Source: Triticum aestivum
Taxonomy: Eukaryota; Streptophyta; Magnoliopsida; Poales; Poaceae
Reading direction: 5' to 3'
Assembly: GCF_018294505.1 (NCBI RefSeq)
Contig: NC_057811.1
Location: 408,768,968 to 408,832,967 of the forward strand
Length of the DNA stretch: 64,000 bases
Every line of letters begins with the position of its first letter. Position 1 is the first letter of the stretch. This document shows positions 1-11,103 of this stretch, in pieces. Made by a program: the position numbers and the translations under genes. The notes under the pieces were generated by a model. It did no database searches. It was not told the DNA's origin and saw only the letters and a program-made list of their open reading frames with translations.

Positions 1-81
1 AACTATAGTGTTTTTCTTTCAAGTTTGTGAACATGTATTATTCTATTTTGGATCCGTTGCAACGCACGGGCACATTGCTAG
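1..81 (+). mobile_element. possible Helitron-like 3' end
   Basis: The motif CCGTTGCAACGCACGGG (about 55-71) forms a short CCGT/ACGG stem around a GTTGCAAC palindrome. It is followed within about ten bases by CTAG and then T at 78-82. Helitrons end in CTRR behind a small hairpin and insert before T, so this could be the right end of such an element entering from the left of the window. No 5' TC end or Rep/helicase coding is visible, and the stem is short. The same motif might belong to another repeat class. Confidence 0.25.
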
Positions 82-159
82 TTAGATAAATATAGTCGGG
101 ATTCACCAAGGAGCAAAACCAAGTGGTAGGCTGCTCCTGTCATGTTGGCATAGCAACTC

Positions 160-447
160 AGGGCTCATTCGCTTTGGAGGAAATCAGAACGTAGGAATTA
201 GGAGTAGTATAGGAATTTGATAGGATGGCATTTTCCATCCTAAGGAATTGACTTGCCTCGTTCCTACGCGCAAAATGAGCTTTGAGTGGACGTGTAGTTT
301 CCTCCAAAAACACAGGAAATGAGTAGTATTCCTACAAAATTCCTATACGCATTTCATATAAACCGAATGCATGTATAGTAAATTTTCCTCTGGAATCCTT
401 GTTCCTATGTTATTCCTATGAAAATCCTCCAAACCGAATGAGGGCTC
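160..447. mobile_element. MITE with imperfect terminal inverted repeats
   Basis: ATTCGCTTTGGAGGA at 167-181 is mirrored by TCCTCCAAACCGAAT at 425-439 with one mismatch, giving a ~273-bp non-coding element rich in GGAATT/CCTA motifs. The 8-bp flanks CAGGGCTC (159-166) and GAGGGCTC (440-447) differ at one base and may be the target duplication, which would suggest hAT. No coding capacity is seen. The superfamily is not certain. Confidence 0.55.
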
Positions 448-1856
448 AAGCAGGGTCAGTTCGCACACGAAATGGTGACACACTTAATAGGACCCCTTTG
501 GCCGACATGTGGCTCATCCACCGTCTTGTTCCACGTGCGATGCACCAAATTACAGTTCGGAGCAGCGGTTGGACTTGGAGGCACCCCAGCCGTAGCGTTG
601 CTGTAGTAGTAAATGAGCGATGAGGGGTCAAATCACAAAGCCCCACCTTTCCCGCATTAAGCTGGACGGACGAAGCAACCATCATTTCACTCTAGGGCGC
701 AAGAGCATAAAGAAAAGAGCAAACCAATGATGCGTGCGGCAGCTACCTAGGGCACCCTAGGGTAGGGGCCTCCACTACAAATCCATTTTTTAAGGCGCCT
801 CCACTACCAATCCGCTTCTCCCTCGTCCTCTTGAAGAAAACCGATGATGCGTGCGGCGGTAGGCTTTGTAGGAGTACTATGGCGTGCGGGGCCACGTCAT
901 AGTAAACGGGAGAGGGATTGAGTTTGAGTCGACGCCTTAATATGCGTGGGCTGCTTGGTTTTACGGGAACGAGGCAGAATTTTGGGTTCGGGCACCAGTG
1001 GAGATATACATACAAAAAATTGTGGACGTAGGTTCAACCGAAAGGCAATGATGCATGGGCCCTGCATTTTGATATACCCGCGGCCGCGTGAAATTTTCTA
1101 CTCTACCTAAAACTAGTAAGGTACACATGCATTGAACGCATGAGATTTGGAAACCAAATTATGAATAAATACACACTATAGCATGTAAAGCTTTGAGTCA
1201 TATATGCATGATGTAGATGTTCGTTTAGTTCTTATAGTTAATCTCATTCAAAATCAATTAGTTTTATAAAAAAGTTAAGATTCATGGGATTGTGCATTGT
1301 AAAGCATAAAGGCAAAAACAAATAATGGCAATTCATTTAGAAAAAAAATTGGGTAATTATGATACGGAAGATTCTAGAACAAAGGAGAAGTGCTTGTGTT
1401 TTGGGAAAGCATGCACGACCCACATCTCTTATGGTTGATATGTCACGAAACAAGAAACGAGGAGGGAGTTAATGTACCGTGCCAAAGCGTTTTGGGATTA
1501 TTTGGTTTTCGGAAGATGACTTACACACCTAGACGGAGGGAGTACAAAGAGAAAAAATGAATTGCAGTTAAAAGAATGACATGTCTAACAAAAATGTGAA
1601 TGTGAACTACATATGTGTGCACGTGACCAGCACATACATTGTTAATGCAAAATTTAATGCAAGAAATAACTTATGAGTAACATGCACGAATTGATGATGT
1701 GGTGCTTGCATGCATAGAGTAGAAAAAACAATGTGATTTATGACTTGCTTGCATGACGTGTTCTTGTGCCATAGTTGCATGTCTAGGAAAAAAGCCACTA
1801 GTGGGTTGTACTAGCTATTTAGGAATAGAAGATGTATACATGGCAGTTGTAGGGAA
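448..1856. other. no gene recognised; AT-rich intergenic
   Basis: Only short shadow frames are found on either strand. A single Stowaway-type terminus (GACGGAGGGAGTAC) lies at about 1532-1545 without a recognisable partner, so it is probably a remnant. The stretch GGCGCCTCCACTACCAATCC near 795-814 and the similar phrase near 768-787 form a short direct repeat. Nothing else can be supported. Confidence 0.5.
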
Positions 1857-2034
1857 AGAGATGACTTGTATCTCAATTCCCATGAGTAGGGATTGGAAAA
1901 GATATGTCATTTGGTTCACATCATAGGAACTTTTCTATTGAATCTAGAGATGAGATGTATCTCAATTCCTATGAGGAGGGATTAGAAAAGAGATGTCATT
2001 TGGGTCACATCATAGGAACTTTTCTATTGAATAT
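1857..2034. repeat. 89-bp tandem duplication
   Basis: Two copies start at 1857 and 1946 with AGAGATGA and end with CTATTGAATCTAG or CTATTGAATATAC. They are collinear with about ten substitutions. The content (TTTGGTTCACATCATAGGAA) resembles MITE sequence rather than coding sequence. Confidence 0.8.
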
Positions 2035-2040
2035 ACGCTA

Positions 2041-2207
2041 ATGTTTATTTTTCTTTGAAATTATGGGAGTATAGGAATCCATTCATATGAACCAAGTGGC
2101 TCTAAAGCTATAAAAATGATATCATGTTTATTTCCTTTGAAATGTGGAGTATATGAATCTATTCCTATGAACCAATTGGCTCTAAAGGAAAAAATCCTAT
2201 AAAAATC
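2041..2207. repeat. ~83-bp diverged tandem duplication
   Basis: ATGTTTATTT begins copies at 2041 and about 2124. Both continue through a GAACCAA-TGGCTCTAAAG core and end in ATAAAAAT-ATATC. The second copy has a small insertion (GGAAAAAATCC). Together with the adjacent 89-bp duplication this suggests a MITE-like repeat region from about 1857 to 2250. Confidence 0.65.
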
Positions 2208-2249
2208 ATATCATATAGAGTACCTATGATATTCCTCCACACCAAAGGA

Positions 2250-3895
2250 TGGTTGAAATTGTTGCAGGTGATACGACAGTCTTTCTTTGTAGACCCCCCC
2301 ATCTTTATAGTTACCTCTCGAAGATGAATGAAATGATATATACTGGGTATTCTATATGTGCATTTTGGTACACGAAAACTACGTAAAAGTTTGCGATGTT
2401 TGAATTTTCAATAAAGCTATATGCACAGCATTTTGGAACGGGGGGAGGAGCATACGGCATTTGCTAACACTCACGTGGAAGATTTGTGTGTAGGAGGAGT
2501 GGCTGCTCTGTTAAATGACATGGCAAAACTGACACTGTTGGATGCCGATCTAACGGTTCTTACGGCGTTCGTCAGGAAACGGCTTGTGGCGAACGTTTGT
2601 CGGATAATGATTTACGGACACATGCATTGCATTGATACATGCCCCCCTCTCTCTCACGCACACACGCACCCTCACGAGTCACGACTCTCCCGAGTCCTCT
2701 CACACCCATCGTCTATCTGCAGGTAGACGTCACACACATATGTGCTCTTCACACCCTACCCTCAGAACTTCTAAAAAACAAAAGACGTCGCACACCTTTT
2801 ATTTTAGCTCACACGTCACACACTTATACTATTACACTTGTGGCAAACGTTCTTTAGGCATAGTATATTGTACTCTCACGAAAAGAAGCGGTGCACGCAC
2901 GCACTAGTTCTCTCACACCCACTCACGGGTACACGTAGGAGCGCATTTTTTGAAGCTGGTACAACAAAATCACTCCACTATATATATAAGCAGGAGCCTT
3001 AGCGCTTGCTTTACTAGGGTTCCTCTCTTTCACTCTCTCATGCTCTCCAGATCTAAGCAAGACATAGGTGGCCACACTCTCTCTTTGCTCATGGCTGGTC
3101 ACAAATCTGGCTGGACCACCTCGACCGGGGCAGGGGTGTAGGTGCATCGTTCATGCTGTCGGCGGCGGCGAGGGAGGAGACCAACGGCTGCCCGCACATC
3201 CCGATCGGCGGCTGTGCCGTTCTCTCCGAGAGAGCGCCGGCTCGGGAGGGCCTCCGAACCCTTCTTCCTCCCTGCGGTATTGTGGCCAAGATGCGGCCTC
3301 CCAACGCCGTCTTTGCCACATGCCGATGACCCTCAGGTATATATTCCTTCGAAACCTACCTTGCTCTACTGCCCCAGCTCCCCACGTGGCTGCGTGTGGA
3401 TCTTTTTCTACTTCCGTCAGTTGTTCCAAAGCCACCTAGACTTTTACTATTATTAGAGGTAAAGGTAGTTCATATAGTCGAATCTAAGAGTTGGTTCAAA
3501 CAGGGAAGGAAGTGGGATAGATATAGCATGAATCTAGGACTTGGTTCTAAGAGGAAACATGGGAAAGTAGTAGATACTGGCTACCCAACCGTTCTATTGG
3601 TTGAAAAGGCGAAGAAAGCATGGTGGATGGCGAAGGGTGGGGGAAGTGGACCTGTCTCTTGGTTGAAAAAGGAAAGAAAGTGAGGGGTGTTGGGGGACAA
3701 CGCAAATGAGAATGAGCAGGTCTAGATTTCCTGTGCTCACATAGGAAAATGTCGCCGAGGAGATAAAAAATGGGACAAATGCAGACATGCTGCCTGAGTG
3801 TTTGGATTCTGACATTTGGGACCCACGAGGAAATAGCCTATCCAAGGTGGTGTCGACTTACTAGCTAGTCAACAAAAGATTCTGGCTACCAGCCG
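2250..3895. other. no gene recognised
   Basis: The segment 2640-2720 is low-complexity CT/CA sequence. Around 3000-3130 there is a pyrimidine-rich run followed by a short ATG frame at 3090, but no domain, splice pattern or paralog supports a gene. The rest is intergenic with nothing that I can identify. Confidence 0.4.
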
Positions 3896-3899
3896 TAGG

Positions 3900-6640
3900 A
3901 TTGACATCCAACATCTGTCGTGTATCTTCTATCTCTAGTCTACTTCCTCCAGCCGCCCAAACCAAACCATCCCGTCGGCTACGCCTGCTCCCGCCTCCCA
4001 TGGCTGGCTGCGCCTCCGCCGCCCTACCGTACCCTCCAACGTTGGCCAGTCCCTCCCTCTATTCCCCCAGACATCCTGTTATTCTCCGGCGATGTCAGCC
4101 CCAACACACACCCGCACCCGAACCAGTCAACCCTCGTACTCACCTCCCCCTGCGACCTGACCGGCGCATCTTCCACGGCTCCTGTTCGTTCCGTCCGAGG
4201 CCTCGCCGTCGTCCTCGGCCTTGGTTCGCTCGCCGTGCGCGGTGCGCCGCCCTCTTGCGTTGTCAACGCTGCCAACAACCGAGAGGAACAAGGATATGAT
4301 TGTACATGGAGAGGATGACAGTAGGGACCCACCAGCGTCATGGCAGTACGCAAGCAAGTGCCTCGTTATTATAAGCCCAAAAAAATGGTTCCTCCTAATG
4401 GTTGGACATGTGGGGCTCACGCCATTGTCAACGTAGTCAATAAACGAGAGAATTACACAACGAGCGGCTGACACCAGGGACCCAGCAGGTCGCGCAGTTG
4501 TTATTCACTTTTTTGAGGAACAAACAGTTGTTATTTTTACTAGTTTTAGCGACGGATCAGGGTAACAACAGGCTGTGCGGGGGCTGTGGCCCGTCTAGCC
4601 AGGGTTTTATTTATGTTTACCACATCATGAGCCTAGTTGTGTTTTTTTCTTGCTGAAAATGGCTAGCCCAGTTCTATTTTTTAAAGAAATACCCAAAAGA
4701 GGCTTACTTGCTTTATCAGCCCTGCTGGGCTGCAAATCTTTCAATACGAGGAGAGTTTCATTCGGTTTGCCCAGAAATGGGTTGTACATTTTTAAAACAC
4801 ATCAAACCGGGAATTAGTTTCAATTTTTTTAATTACAAGATTTTAAATTCCATTGATTTTTATGCGTGGACAATTATTTGGATTTTATATTTATATAAAT
4901 TATTGTTCAAAATAGTTTGAATGTGACTCGATATTTCGGGATTAAAAACAGTTGACCGCACCGAAATATGCAAAATTTCATATAATTTTTAACCGTGGCC
5001 ACAATATGGGGTGTAATGCTAACAAAAAGAAGATGGGCTCCATACGCTAAAAAAAAGAAGAAGATGGGCTCCAAAAATATTCTTAAGAATTGGCAAATGG
5101 GCTGTAAATTATTAGAAATAATGACAAATGGGTTGTATGCTGTTTTCCACAGATTTGAGGCTGACTTGTGCGCCTACTACAGGTTGACGCATATGCTTTC
5201 CTAAAAAATAAGGTTGATGCACACGCAACGCCATGTCAACTTAGTCAACACACGAGAGCAATGACTGTTGGATGTCCATCCAACGGCCGTCGTGCTTCTT
5301 CAATCTCTGCTCTTCCTGCTCCAGCCGCTCAAACAAGCGCTGGCGGGACTGCCTGCTCCCTCCTCCCGCGGCCGGCTATGCTGCCACGCAGGCCTCACCG
5401 CCCCATCGTTCTCCCATCGCTGGCCTAGCCATCCCTCTACTCACCACACCTGCTGTTATTCTCCAGCGACGGCAGACAAACTAGTAAACCCTCGCACTCC
5501 CCTCCGCGTGGGAAACAACTGCCGAGTTCTCCCTGGCTCTGTGTCGTTTCCCATCCTAGGCCTCGCCGTCGTCCACCGCCCTTGTGCTCTGGGCGCGGCG
5601 TGGTCAACATGGTCAACGAACGACATGCATCGGAAGTGGACTGTACCTGGAGAGGATGACAACTAAGTCCATGGCCGCACGCAAGGAAATGCCTCCTTAT
5701 TACGCGCAAAATAATGATTCCTCCACCTGACAGCTGGGACCCACCAGAAGGGCCTCTGTATTTCATGAAAAAAAACGTTCCCCCACTGACAGGTCGGACC
5801 CACCAGCTAAACCTTCGCACGCAAGGAAGTGCCTCGTTATTACGCACACAAAAAATGAATACTCCCCCTGCTAGCTGGGACCCACCATAGTGGTAGGCTG
5901 GCTTGTGGGCCTACTAAGATGAAGGGGACAGAGGGCTTTCTCAACTTAGTCAATATGAACGATTCTAGCTCCGGTGACCGTACGATGTCCATCCAACGGC
6001 CGTAGTGATTCTTCAACCTCTGGTCTTCTTGCTCCAGCCGCCCAAACAAGCGTCGGCCGTGCCGCCTGCTCCTGCCTCCCGTGTCTGGCTATGCTGCCAC
6101 CGCTGGTCATGCCATCCCTCTATACTCACCCACACCTCCTGTTATTCTCCGGTGATGACAGCCTCACACCGCGGCCGAAGCAGTCAACCCACGTACTCCC
6201 CTCCGTGTGGGCATCCACTGCCGCATCTTACCCGGCGTGCCGTCCCCTTCCTAGGCCTCGCCGTCGTCCACCGCCCTGGTGCTCTCAGCGCGGCGTGGTC
6301 AATGTGGTCAACGAACGACTTCCATCAGAAGAGTACTGTACATGGAGAGGCTGACAGCTGGGTCCACGGCCGCAGCAAGGAAGTGCCTCCTTATTACGCG
6401 GAAAAAAATGATTCCTCCACCTGACAGCAGGGACCCACCGGATGGGCCACCGTATTTTGTGAAAAAAACGTTTCCCCCCTGATTGCTGGGACCCACCAGC
6501 TATATCTTCGCACGCAAGGAAGTGCGTCCATATTACGGGCAAAAAAATATTCGCCCCATGACTGCTGGGACCCACCAGCTACATCTTCGCACGAAAGGAA
6601 GTGCCTGACAGTCGGGACCCGCCTGGTCGAAGCGTATGTA
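3900..6640. repeat. three degenerate direct repeat units (~0.6-0.7 kb)
   Basis: Related blocks begin near 3900, 5265 and 5980. Each starts with ATGTCCATCCAACGGCCGT or a diverged form, then a 'CTTCCTGCTCCAGCCGC' phrase, then CGGCGATG/TCTCCGG, then CCTCGCCGTCGTC, and ends near AAGTGCCTCGTTATTA or AAGTGCCTCCTTATTACGC. Between units are short repeats such as TGGGACCCACCAG (six or more copies at 5740-6620). All reading frames are broken. The blocks lie directly left of the CACTA array at 6890-8255 and may be part of the same element's subterminal region. Confidence 0.6.
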
Positions 6641-6889
6641 GCGTTGTCATTCTGGTCACGAACGTGTACGTACATACGATCGGTCTGTCTGCAGGCTGCA
6701 GCGATGAACCGTGGCCGTGTAAGGAAGGGCACGTGTCGTAGTAGAGGCGCGCACGTGTCGTAGTAGAGGCGCGCATGTAGCATGTACACGTACGTACAGC
6801 AGCCAGGGTGCAAGAAGGAAAATACGGCCACGTACGTACATACGGGCGGGGTCTCGAACGCCTACTCGCGCATATGTACGGCCAGGGCT

Positions 6890-8255
6890 CGTGTACATGG
6901 CTGGGTCGGAACGGAGAAACTGTGCGTAGTCGTCGTGTTCATGGGGAAGCAACGGAATGCGTCGTGTTCATCGGGAGGCAACAGAACGCGTGTTGTTCAT
7001 CGGGAGCCAACTAGCTTGGACGAAACAGCCGATGGAAACGAGGCCTGGCGTACAGCAGAATAGAGGAAACGGCCTTGTGTTCGACCGGCCACGGTCGAAA
7101 CGGGATCCTGTTCATCGGGAGTGGTCTGCCGTATCGCAAAACGGAGGAAACGGACCTCCTACGGTCGAAACGGGGTCCTGTTGATCGGGAGGGGTGTGGC
7201 GTACCGCAAAACGGAGGAGACGGACTTGTGTTGGAGCGCTACAGTAGAAACGGGGGTCCTGTTCATCGGGAGGGGTGTGGCGTACCGCAAAATGGAACTC
7301 CACGGGATACTGTTCATCTCCACCATCGACCTCCTCCAGCCTCCACGGGCTACTTTTCATCCACCGTCGACCTCCTCCAGCACCTGCGGTTGTTAATCCA
7401 TGGGCTCCTGTTCATCCAACCTCCATCGCACACTCCTCCACCGGCTACTGTTCAACCAGCCCTCTCCACGGGGTCCTGTTCAACCACCCCTCCACGGGCT
7501 ACTGTTCATCCAGCCCTCCACCGGCTACTGTTCATCCAGCCCTCCACGGGGTCGTCCTGTTCATCCAGCCCTCCACGGGGTCCTGTTCATCCAGCCCTCC
7601 ACGGGGTCATGTTCATCCACCAGCTCGATCGATCATGGTACTATTCATCCAGCGGCAACGACCTCTAGTACCACGGGGTCCTGTTCATCCAACCCCCCAC
7701 CGGGAACTGTTCATCCAAACCCCCAACAACACTCACCGTTCATCCAGAGGCAGCATCGATCGGCTTCAGTTAGCAGCAGTAGCGAAGGAATCACTCGGGT
7801 TCAGTTAACAACAAGGGATCGATCGATCACTCGGGTTCAGTAACGCGTAGCCTGCAGTACAATCGCTCGGGTTCAGTTAGAGCCCAACGCCTCGCTCGGT
7901 TCAGTTAGAGCACAACGCCTCGCACACACGTGCGTCCGTACGAGAGAAACGCGCATCGCTCGGCCCCCGACCACCCACCGTAACCGGGAACTCCCCGATA
8001 TTTTCCTCGCCCTCACTTCTACCACGGTTTTTTTCCGTCATGGACGACCAAAAGAATATCATGCAGCTGCGTCTCCGGCCCGCCCAGGACGAAAAGCCCA
8101 TTTTCTGTCATATTTTTTGTCATAGAAGTAGGAGCCCACCACATCTATGATGATACCGGGTTTTGTCACAATTATCGTCATAGAAGTGCCATAAGTATGA
8201 CAGAAAAAATTTCGTTCGGCCCAAAATGTCACGGATGTATCTTTTTTTGGTAGTG
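6890..8255 (+). mobile_element. CACTA transposon right end with subterminal array
   Basis: The sequence ends at 8255 with CTTTTTTTGGTAGTG, the inverted form of a CACTAC terminus. The last 150 bp hold repeated TGTCATAGAAGT / CTATGATGA motifs typical of the subterminal zone of this superfamily. Upstream, 6940-7760 is a dense array of (C)TGTTCATC units: first with a CGGGAGGGGTGTGGCGTACC context (7060-7310), then a CCAGCCCTCCACGGGG context (7320-7700). No transposase frame and no matching CACTAC left end were found in the window, so the left boundary is unknown. The long open frames in the array come from its repeat composition. Confidence 0.65.
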
Positions 8256-8990
8256 TGTCGGCAATACTGGACACCGTTTGAGGGGTGCACACAGGAGGGT
8301 GACACTGTCTGGCGCCATGGTGGCATCAACGGCGAAAGGGTCTGGCAAGATCAATGCCCTGATCACGCCAAAAGATGGGACGGCGGCGGATACTAGAGCG
8401 TGCACATGCGGTGTGCGCTGAGAGTCTGCTACACCGATTGGTGCTCTCCCCACTAGCTGGCAGGTGGTTTGGTGAGGCCACCAAATTTTAGGTGTGTGTT
8501 GAGAGGTTAGGACACAGGATATGGCAACATGTTTCGCTAGGAAGGCTGCTTTGAGTTGATTCGTGCATTTATCTTGTAAGACATTATTATAGGATAATAA
8601 TGTAATAAAGATAGTTGTGCGCATCATTTGATAAGAGACTGGTGTTATCCTCCATTTTGAAAAAATTCCTAAAACAGGACCGCCAGATGAGATTAGCAAA
8701 GGTGGAGGGGAATCTTGGTGCGCAGTACATGGTTTGTACTCCTACTTGGCACGCCAAGGTTTCTCAAGTTCCCGTTCAAGTCCAACTACCTTTATAGTTC
8801 TGGGATAAATAAATGGCCATGGTTACCCGGGGTAAGGATATGCTATCCATCAACAATAATACCTTTTCTTTTCTGATGCATAATAACAATAATGTGGTAC
8901 TATACTTAGTTTGTCACTTTTCTAGTACTTTATTAAAGTTGCGTCAATTAATTTAGATCGAAGGGAGTAGCAAGTTTGGCCTTAGACCTG
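8256..8990. other. no gene recognised; possible non-LTR 3' tail
   Basis: The phrase TAATAAAGATAGTTGTGCGC near 8600 followed by GTTATCCTCCATTTTG and an A-run at 8660 resembles the 3' tails of plant LINEs, but no RT or RNase H residues can be read upstream. A Stowaway-like terminus (GATCGAAGGGAGTAG) sits at 8957-8971. Confidence 0.35.
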
Positions 8991-8999
8991 TGTTGCAAG

Positions 9000-10001
9000 C
9001 CGTGTTGTCAACTTGTCATACCGTCGAACAACACCAGGTCCACATCACAGGGCACCGAAACCTCGGTGTGTTGTCCTGCCAAGTACGATGGTCGTTCGAC
9101 GGGCATTAGACACGGTAACACTTTTTCATACGGCCTACGAACAAAACCTAATCTTTTGTGTCATCAATCTCATCTTTCTAGTCATGGTGGATGGATGTCC
9201 AAGGCACGGCTGATCCCAACCAAGGTCACACACAATGACGGCAATCACTTCGCTGCAAAAGCAAGCCACACATATATAGACTCAACCGTAGTAGTTCCCC
9301 TAAAAAGAAGACTCAACCATAGACGTCACAAGATCAATCCCCCTATGGCTATGGCTGTTGCGCCTGCACCGTAGGGCGGATGGGAGGGAAAACTTATTTT
9401 AGGACAGAGGGAGTAGGTGTTAGTGTCGTGGAGACGTCGCTCCAATGGTAATGGTGGCAACATCACAACAAGAGGAAGCGACATCGCGTGACATTGTCGA
9501 GTAGTCTGGAAGTTTTCATCCCCATTGTTCTTCATTGACGACGAGTTGATTAATGTGATGTCTGTTGGCGTGCCTCCATATGCATCATAAGCGACTTCAT
9601 CATCTTTTTTCAGCAACTCAGGTACTTCAATGGCTGGATTTCTTGATGTTATCCAATTGTTAACAAGAGCTATGGTGGTAGAGTCGATGGCAAGTTTAGA
9701 TGTGACTTCTCCAAGAAGTTTGAGGCATATAGTCATAGTTATGATTTCCACTTTTGTTAGAGTCGTGTATTGTCACATGCTTGTGTCCAACGTTGATTGA
9801 CATAATATAAAGTATAAACCATATTTATCTTTAAAAAGTATAAACCATAATTGACACAAGTGTAATAGACAAAAGGCACACCGGTCGAATTGGCAATGAC
9901 ACCCCAAAAGAAAGTGCACACTGCATAAATCTCTACATGTACCTAGTAAGGTAAATATAGTTTTTTAAACGAAAAAGTGCCCAATGCATAAATAACTAGT
10001 T
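9000..10001 (-). other. 3' flank of DUF295 unit 1 (duplicated flank)
   Basis: This flank is shared with the flank of unit 2 (13930-14045 plus 19793-20290) and in part with unit 3 (24675-25130). Shared phrases include CTATGGCTATGGC at 9343, CATATAGTCATAG near 9727 and AATATAAAGTATAAACCATA near 9804. A minus frame of about 140 codons at 9326-9751 has no recognisable domain and is not kept in the other units, so it is probably not a gene. Unit 1 lacks the Stowaway and SINE-like insertions found in units 2 and 3. Confidence 0.6.
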
Positions 10002-11103
10002 CTACTCCGGAGGAAAGATCCATGTTATGGTATTGAAGTCAAGAAATTTCTTCCCCCGAAAGTAACCAATGTATCTCGCCTTGGCGGATTTCATGCTGAA
10101 GACTTCGTCAAAATCGATAAAATAAATAGCATCTGGTTCCACCTCCCTGTGAGCTAAAACAGACTTACTGAAGAGTTTGCTGATGAAAAGTGTCTGGCCA
10201 CCTAGCCCGCCGCTAGAGATCGGAACCCATTCAAGGGCATTGAGATCGACCACAAAAACCTCCACCTTATAAGTCAATCTCGGGCTATTGGCTTCTCGTA
10301 TCACCATGAGAAGCTTCCCGCATGATTCGACGAAGTACCGAAAGATCATATAGTCGGCTTCAAATTGGATGCTGGTGCCTATCATGCCATCCCTAGCTTT
10401 TAACATCGATTTGGCATGATTACGTCGTTTGGCTTTGTCCTCTTCGTTAAGAAGAAGCTCATCATTACCATTCTCAACCTCGCCGTTGTTTTGCTCGTCA
10501 CCCACATAGCCTTTGTTGTTTCCGTCTTCGTCCTCGCCATCTCCTACCACATGAGCAGCATCATCAATATTGGTCCATATGACCTGCTCAATACTGGTAG
10601 CCATGGGTATGTCGTGCACATCGTTAAAGGTGATGGGAAGGGAGATAAGTTCCTGGTCCTTGGTGATTCCCCAGAGTTTGTTTTCTAGAAAGGCAGTGTC
10701 GATGATGGTCACAAAGTCAAAGGGAGCTACTTGCAGATGTGGTAACAACGCACCCTTCCCTCGCTGGATTGAAAATATAGGGAGATCCCAGTTGTTGGTC
10801 ATAACCATGATGAGGTCATCAGGGTTCGATCGCATGAGCACTTTGCGGATCCTAAACAACTCGGAGACATCACCGATGGCGGCGTCCAGCTCCGGGAGCA
10901 GCACGGTTTTCCTTGAAAAAGGGTTGTGCAAGAAGTAGGCATGCCTTTCCTCATCGTCCGTATAGTCAAAGGCGAGCTAGCTGTCGGTGGAGCCAACGCA
11001 GTGCAGGTTCTTGGGGAAGGAGGTGGTGCTTCCGACCGGTGGTCGGATGACTCCGAAGCGAGGTCATCGAGGAAGAAGCCGCTGGGAAGCACGGTCCACG
11101 GCT
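10002..11103 (-). pseudogene. F-box/DUF295 protein, copy 1, 5'-truncated
   Basis: This is the beta-propeller (DUF295/KIB-type) part of a grass F-box family protein. Family members are thought to act as substrate receptors or organelle-targeted proteins; no substrate can be inferred here. The readable part begins at LPSGFFLDDL (about 11090) and ends in TWIFPPE at 10002. It holds the landmarks AYFLHNPFSR, LPELDA, DLPIFSIQRGKG, an acidic Asp/Glu/Asn-rich insert and FISKLFSKSVLA. Compared with copy 3 there is a one-base deletion near 11040 and a TGG-to-TAG change before the HAYFLHNPF motif. The F-box end is missing: at about 11103 the sequence switches to LINE sequence, and the lost part does not reappear beyond the LINE. 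The 930-bp open stretch lacks an ATG at its head. Confidence 0.85.

Noticed and set aside
3901..4474. Open frames of about 130 codons on both strands in the first repeat unit
   Set aside because: They are not conserved in the related units at 5265 and 5980 and have no recognisable features.
7075..7843. Long overlapping open frames with PSTGYCSSSPP-type repeats
   Set aside because: They arise from the GTTCATC array of the CACTA subterminal zone; three plus frames are open at once and no domain is present.
9326..9751. Minus-strand frame of 141 codons
   Set aside because: It lies in the duplicated flank; the corresponding positions in units 2 and 3 do not keep the frame.
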